64,000 bases of DNA. Source: Nodosilinea sp. WJT8-NPBG4. GTDB lineage: Bacteria; Cyanobacteriota; Cyanobacteriia; Phormidesmidales; Phormidesmidaceae. The notes under the pieces are model-generated. The model saw nothing but the letters and a program-made list of their open reading frames with translations, ran no database searches and was not told the DNA's origin. The translations under genes were made by a program, and so were the position numbers. Position 1 is the stretch's first letter. Every line of letters starts with the position of its first letter. Shown piece by piece: positions 60,203 to 64,000 of this stretch. Location of the stretch: positions 1 through 64,000 of the forward strand of contig JAHHHQ010000066.1 of NCBI GenBank assembly GCA_019359285.1. The letters run 5' to 3'.

Positions 60203-61120
60203 TCAATCTCGACGCTTAATCTTAAAGGAATCGAATGATGGTGGCGGCCGTATGGGTATAGGCCGACTCCAGGGGCGATGAGCGGCTCCCCGATGACGCA
60301 GAATGCTGAGGTTAATTTGAGCTCCCACCGGCACCAGCAGAATCAACCCATACAGCGTCCCTAGGTTGAGACCAAGGACCAACAAGAGGTCGTAGGCAAT
60401 CTCCTGACGGGTCAGCCAGCTCAATCCCCAGTGCCGCAGCCCCAAAATCCCTAAGCCCAAAACTAAGACGACCCTGACGCCAGGCCACAGCCCTAGACCG
60501 GGTAGCCAGCGCTGCGGGGTAAGCCGATATACCAAGGCCAGACCGGCGGCCCCGATCGCAACAGCCAACAGCCAGCGCCCTAGCCAAATTAAGGCGTTCC
60601 ATCGACTAGCGCTCGCCGACGCGTCGGGCGTACTGCCTACTAGGCTAAACACCAGCCCTGCAACTCCCAGACCTAGCAGAGTAATTCCCCAGGGCAGCAG
60701 TCGATCGCGCCAGCGAGCCAGAGGGGTGGGGCTGGTGCCTGTGATCGCTGCCACCAGCTGCACTAGCTTTTGAGTGCCCGCAACTAGGCAAAACCAAGCC
60801 CCTAAACCAACCAGGCCTAATTCCCAGAGCCCAGGAGCGGTGGTTGGTGAGGTATCGACTATTCCCAGCATGGTTTGGATTCCGTGGGCCAGCGCCAGGG
60901 CCCCAGGAGGAAGCATTGCGCCTTGCTCGCCATGGAGCATCACAAAACTGAGGCCTAGTAGGCCCAGCAGCCAAAGAAATGCGATCGCGGCGCTGACCTC
61001 CGCCCAGCGCGATCGGGCGGCCTGTTGCCCTACCTCACGCCAGAGTTTGCCGCTGCCGTAGACAGACAGCGTGCTGCTCCAAAGAGCAGGGCTTAGATAA
61101 TGCAAGAACCGCTTCACCAT
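60203..61120 (-). CDS. Multi-helix membrane protein, possibly YihY-like
   Basis: A 305-residue protein with about seven membrane helices. The C-terminal LYGLILLVPVGAQINLSILR resembles the last helix of YihY/BrkB-type proteins, which end in LLGAxLNxEL, but the rest is not diagnostic. A basic tail rich in Pro and Arg follows. It is transcribed toward the small membrane protein gene, convergently. Confidence 0.55.
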   Translation of the reverse strand: MVKRFLHYLSPALWSSTLSVYGSGKLWREVGQQAARSRWAEVSAAIAFLWLLGLLGLSFVMLHGEQGAMLPPGALALAHGIQTMLGIVDTSPTTAPGLWELGLVGLGAWFCLVAGTQKLVQLVAAITGTSPTPLARWRDRLLPWGITLLGLGVAGLVFSLVGSTPDASASASRWNALIWLGRWLLAVAIGAAGLALVYRLTPQRWLPGLGLWPGVRVVLVLGLGILGLRHWGLSWLTRQEIAYDLLLVLGLNLGTLYGLILLVPVGAQINLSILRHRGAAHRPWSRPIPIRPPPSFDSFKIKRRD

Positions 61121-61199
61121 GGCCCCTATATTGCCATAGGCCTCGGTGTTTAGGGCGCGCTAGTTCAGGAGTTAGTAGCGGGCGATCGGCCGATTAGAT

Positions 61200-62378
61200 C
61201 TAGGCCCGATAGACCGGTAGGGTAAAGAAAAAAGAGCTGCCCGCTCCAGGGGCTGAGTCAACCCAAATTTGACCGTAATGGGCGCGCACAATTCGTTGGC
61301 AGAGAGCCAGCCCCAGCCCATAGCCATCCTGAGTTACGTCACGCTGAAGACGATAGCTTTCCTCGAAAATTTTGTCGCGGTTTTCGGAAGGAATGCCCGG
61401 ACCAGTATCCACCACGGCCACCTGTACCTTTTGGGTGGTGCGATGTAGTGCAATGATCGAAACCTGTCCCCCCTGGGGCGTGTATTTAATGGCATTGTCA
61501 AGCAGGTTAGTGACCACGCGCTTAACCTGGGTACCGTCGGCATAGACCGTGGGCAGATCTTGGGGAATTTCGGTGGTTAAACTCTGCTGTTTTTCCTGAA
61601 GCCGGTTTTGAAACGCATCTACCACCTCCATACACAGTGCAGGCAGGTTGAGCTCCTGGGGCACAATCTGGAGCTCCATAGAAGCCCCCCGAGCGGCCTT
61701 GAGGATATCGGTAATCATCCGGTTGATGGCCCGAATCTGAGTTTTAGCGTGTTTTAGCAGCTGGCCCGTGAGCTCAGGGCTCAGAGTGATGTTGCGGGTT
61801 TGGTTAGGAGCGTAGCCCAACTCCAGGGTTTCAACCGCAATAGAGGCAGCAGTGAGAGGGTTGCGCAGGTCGTGGGCCATCATGGCGATAATGCGGTCCT
61901 TGAAGCGCAGCTGGGCTTCTAGTTCTTCACGGGTCTGGTTGAGCCGAAAGATTTCGTCGGAGAGCTTGATGAGTTCGGCAGAGGTAGTCAAGAGGTCGGT
62001 TTGCTGCGCCAGAGGGTCGACTGCTTGGGCTGATTCGGCCTCCATTCCCAGCGAATTCAGGGTGTCGAGGTGCTCTTGCTGCCACTTGGGCCACCAGCGC
62101 TCCAGCTGATTGACAATGTCGCTACCAGCCAGCATCTGCTGGGGCGCTGGGGAAATTTTAATCAGCGCGGGGCTGGCTACCAGCTTGTAGTGCTCGGCGA
62201 GATAGGGCTGTTCACCAATGTCAACGACATCGAGGTTGAACTCAAAATGTGTCTCTAGGGTTTTCAGATACTGCTTAATCTGGCGCATCTGCCGGGCCAA
62301 GCTGGGCCGCTTGTCAATAAATAACAGCAGTTTGAGGGGCACCCGAACATCGTCAAAGGAAGTGGAGGAACCCTCCAT
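61200..62378 (-). CDS. sasA: Circadian sensory histidine kinase SasA
   Basis: A 392-residue SasA. The N-terminal KaiB-like thioredoxin fold (about 15-105, LKLLLFIDKRPSLARQMRQI) binds KaiC in the circadian clock. The HisKA motif MMAHDLRNPLTAASIAVETL has the phospho-histidine near residue 168. The ATPase has LDNAIKYTPQGGQV (N box), DTGPGIPSENRDKIF (G1) and GYGLGLALCQRIV (G2), all intact. It phosphorylates the response regulator RpaA. No kai genes or rpaA are in the window. Confidence 0.95.
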   Translation of the reverse strand: MEGSSTSFDDVRVPLKLLLFIDKRPSLARQMRQIKQYLKTLETHFEFNLDVVDIGEQPYLAEHYKLVASPALIKISPAPQQMLAGSDIVNQLERWWPKWQQEHLDTLNSLGMEAESAQAVDPLAQQTDLLTTSAELIKLSDEIFRLNQTREELEAQLRFKDRIIAMMAHDLRNPLTAASIAVETLELGYAPNQTRNITLSPELTGQLLKHAKTQIRAINRMITDILKAARGASMELQIVPQELNLPALCMEVVDAFQNRLQEKQQSLTTEIPQDLPTVYADGTQVKRVVTNLLDNAIKYTPQGGQVSIIALHRTTQKVQVAVVDTGPGIPSENRDKIFEESYRLQRDVTQDGYGLGLALCQRIVRAHYGQIWVDSAPGAGSSFFFTLPVYRA

Positions 62379-62818
62379 TGCTGTCTCCTACAAGTCTGAA
62401 AACCGGTTTCTACCTACGATTTTACCCTGACTCTCAAGTCTCTACAGCCCGACTGAGGACCTCTACCAATTTTAACCAGTTGCCAAGCTGGCCCATCGAC
62501 AGATGTTTAATTGAGGTATTGGCCTGAAACTATACCAAGTGGCAAGACAAGTTGTGTGTGTGCGATCGCCCCTCGGCAGATAGCAAAATTCACAGCTAAA
62601 TTAGGCCGATTGCAAACAAATGACCACCACTAACAAGAGTTGTTACGGTTCGCCGTTAGGGTGTCAGTCTGGTTGCTGAGGTCTACTACATTGAGTTCAA
62701 GTCACAGAACCCGAAAGGGGCATGGAGCGGCGCATTGGAGCATTGAGCTAGAGCGAGAACTGAGTCTTCTCAATGACCGATAAGCAATTTATAGAGATAA
62801 ACAAAAGGGGGCAATAGA
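62379..62818. other. Intergenic region between divergent genes
   Basis: About 440 bases, AT-richer than its surroundings, between sasA and a secreted-protein gene. Promoters for both are expected. I see no RNA, repeat or conserved peptide. Confidence 0.45.
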
Positions 62819-63394
62819 ATGGGTATCAAAAAATTTAAATCTACCCTATTTTCTTCCCTGGTAAATCGAGTTGCAAGCCAGGGCCAGAGTTGCGATCGCC
62901 GCTCTTTATCCTACGTATTGTTAGGTGCAGCCACTGTTGCAGCGTTGGGCACTGCTGCCCAAGCTCAAACTGTAGATAATCACACCTCCTCCGAGGCATT
63001 AGCGGTCGCTCAGACTGCCGCAGAGCCTGTGGGTGAGCGCTATCTGTTTGGCCAAGTTCCTCAGCCCGACCAAATTGGTCAAGGCTATGTGGTGCTAGAG
63101 CGCACGGGCGATCGCGTCTACGGTGCGCTGTACTATCCCAGCTCGTCCTTTGACTGCTTTGAGGGTCAGGTGCAGGGCACTGAGATCGCCATGACCGTCA
63201 TCAACAGCTACGACCAAGCCGACACCTATCCCTACAGCCTTGCCATGGTTGAGGGTTCTGCGGTCGCGTCTAGCGATGCCTCTGGTGAGCTAATTCCCTT
63301 TGGTCTCGATGGTTTTCACGCGATTGAAGACCTGAGCGAAAACGACCACCGCATGCTCGAAATGTGCAGTGGGGTTGTTGGCTCAGCTCAGTAA
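62819..63394 (+). CDS. Exported hypothetical protein
   Basis: A 191-residue protein with a long signal peptide (basic start, hydrophobic core YVLLGAATVAALGTAAQAQT, cleavage near AQAQ at about residue 50) and a 140-residue mature part of beta-strands (GQGYVVLERTGDRVYGALYY). The mature part has two cysteines that could form a disulfide. I do not recognise the family. Confidence 0.7.
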   Translation: MGIKKFKSTLFSSLVNRVASQGQSCDRRSLSYVLLGAATVAALGTAAQAQTVDNHTSSEALAVAQTAAEPVGERYLFGQVPQPDQIGQGYVVLERTGDRVYGALYYPSSSFDCFEGQVQGTEIAMTVINSYDQADTYPYSLAMVEGSAVASSDASGELIPFGLDGFHAIEDLSENDHRMLEMCSGVVGSAQ

Positions 63395-63453
63395 CTCGGG
63401 CTAGGCTGAAGTTGTCCAAAGTTGGTTCAGCCGTTACCCAGTTAACTGTTGAA

Positions 63454-63486
63454 AGGGGAGCGCTAGTTTATGCTTAAAGCTCCCCT
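63454..63486 (+). terminator. Probable terminator hairpin
   Basis: AGGGGAGC (63454-63461) pairs with GCTCCCCT (63479-63486) around a 17-base loop, 60 bases past the stop of the secreted protein gene. No long T-run follows. Confidence 0.4.
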
Positions 63487-63504
63487 ATTACCGTTGTAGG
63501 TCGC

Positions 63505-63981
63505 GTGAACGCAGCAGAACAGGCCAGCAGCATTGAGTTCGCCAGCAAAATTGCCGCCGTAGTGGGTCTCTTCAAGACCGAGTTTCCCGATCTGCGAGCC
63601 GACCTCAAGCCCTGGGCCAATGACCCTGACACCCGTGACTTGGTTGATCCCGACTCTATTGATGTGGGGTTTCATTTTCCCGGGGTGAGTCGGTTGTTTC
63701 AGTGCCGCAGTTTGCTGGTGCAGATTCGATTGCATAGCGATTTCGAAGACGATGGTAATCAAAAACTGACGCCCCAAGAAAAGTGTCGGGTGATTGGTCT
63801 TGACTTGGCCGGATTTGATCACCGCGGTAAGCGCTGGAGCCTGTCTACTATCGACAACTGGGCATTCTCAGGCGAGGTTACCCCTGATCCCACCTGTCGT
63901 GAACGGTTGAGGCGCTGCTGTCGGCAGGTATTTGCTCTGTTTAATGCATCGCCAACTAATTCTGAGCCAGACTGTTTCTAG
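63505..63981 (+). CDS. Hypothetical protein, stop codon completed by IS terminus
   Basis: A 158-residue soluble protein from GTG 63505 with no recognised domain (FPDLRADLKPWANDPDTRDL near residue 27, then DVGFHFPGVSRLFQCRSLLV). Its stop codon TAG is formed by TA of the target and the first G of the IS terminus at 63981, so the natural C-terminus may have been longer. No signal peptide or membrane segment. Confidence 0.65.
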   Translation: MNAAEQASSIEFASKIAAVVGLFKTEFPDLRADLKPWANDPDTRDLVDPDSIDVGFHFPGVSRLFQCRSLLVQIRLHSDFEDDGNQKLTPQEKCRVIGLDLAGFDHRGKRWSLSTIDNWAFSGEVTPDPTCRERLRRCCRQVFALFNASPTNSEPDCF

Positions 63982-64000
63982 GGCGTGTAATCAATTAAGC
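63981..64000 (+). mobile_element. Partial IS terminus matching the left window edge
   Basis: GGGCGTGTAATCAATTAAGC begins at 63981 and runs off the window. Sixteen of the first 17 bases match the IS end at positions 122-106, and the triplet CTA precedes both. Only the terminus is visible. Confidence 0.65.

Noticed and set aside
61200..62378. Nearby kai genes or rpaA to complete a clock cluster
   Set aside because: None of the flanking genes resembles kaiA, kaiB, kaiC or rpaA; sasA is isolated here.
1..64000. tRNA, rRNA or other structured RNA genes
   Set aside because: I looked through the spacers by eye for cloverleaf or rRNA-like sequence and found none; a covariance-model search would be decisive.

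Overview
The window reads as chromosomal DNA of a cyanobacterium, probably a filamentous Leptolyngbya/Nodosilinea-like lineage (that level of placement is inference). Reasons: the HIP1 octamer GCGATCGC and its core recur almost everywhere, and there are a high-light-inducible protein, the circadian kinase SasA, a cyanoglobin, a DUF3318 protein and a sensory-rhodopsin-transducer homologue. No rRNA, tRNA or CRISPR array was seen.

Layout. Positions 1-122 hold the start of an IS5-like insertion sequence. Positions 34-14170 are rich in glycosyltransferases, with a minus-strand operon (14170 down to 5497) for a heptose-containing glycan: two GT9 enzymes plus a GT9 N-lobe remnant, two GT4 enzymes (one fused to a GmhA-type phosphoheptose isomerase), GmhB, bifunctional HldE (carrying a one-base frameshift) and an SDR. 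Positions 14.7-26.4 kb carry a CdaR-type regulator, small hypothetical genes, a MOSC protein, cyanoglobin, a decayed MNT/HEPN toxin-antitoxin pair, MutS2 with an in-frame low-complexity insert, a PAS-GAF-GGDEF protein, an ArsS-like radical SAM protein and a RodZ-like HTH protein. Positions 26.6-39.8 kb carry an isolated ureD, photosynthesis-associated small genes, Sua5, a PstS/SphX protein behind a possible Pho box, two TonB-like proteins, methionine aminopeptidase, a cation-efflux pseudogene, a PEP-CTERM protein, L28 and an M48/LemA pair. Positions 40010-42154 are a degenerate Tn3-like element with recognisable inverted repeats, the tail of its transposase and a multiply broken Ser/Thr kinase gene. 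Then come a cyclic-nucleotide-binding protein with a large transporter-HEAT protein, ilvN, dapB and mnmE.

The most unusual locus is 50.0-57.6 kb: three translationally coupled genes encoding (i) a small protein with a GGNFQV motif, (ii) a STAND-type NTPase with the same motif, a membrane segment and 14 WD40 repeats, and (iii) a 1068-residue protein with a C-terminal papain-like peptidase and a long AT-rich N-terminal part unlike its surroundings. A strong hairpin sits over the ribosome-binding site of the first gene. This has the architecture of a regulated conflict or immune-type system, but its function is inference.

The window closes with an O-methyltransferase, an SRPBCC protein, membrane proteins, sasA, a secreted protein, and at 63981 a second copy of the IS terminus seen at the left edge.
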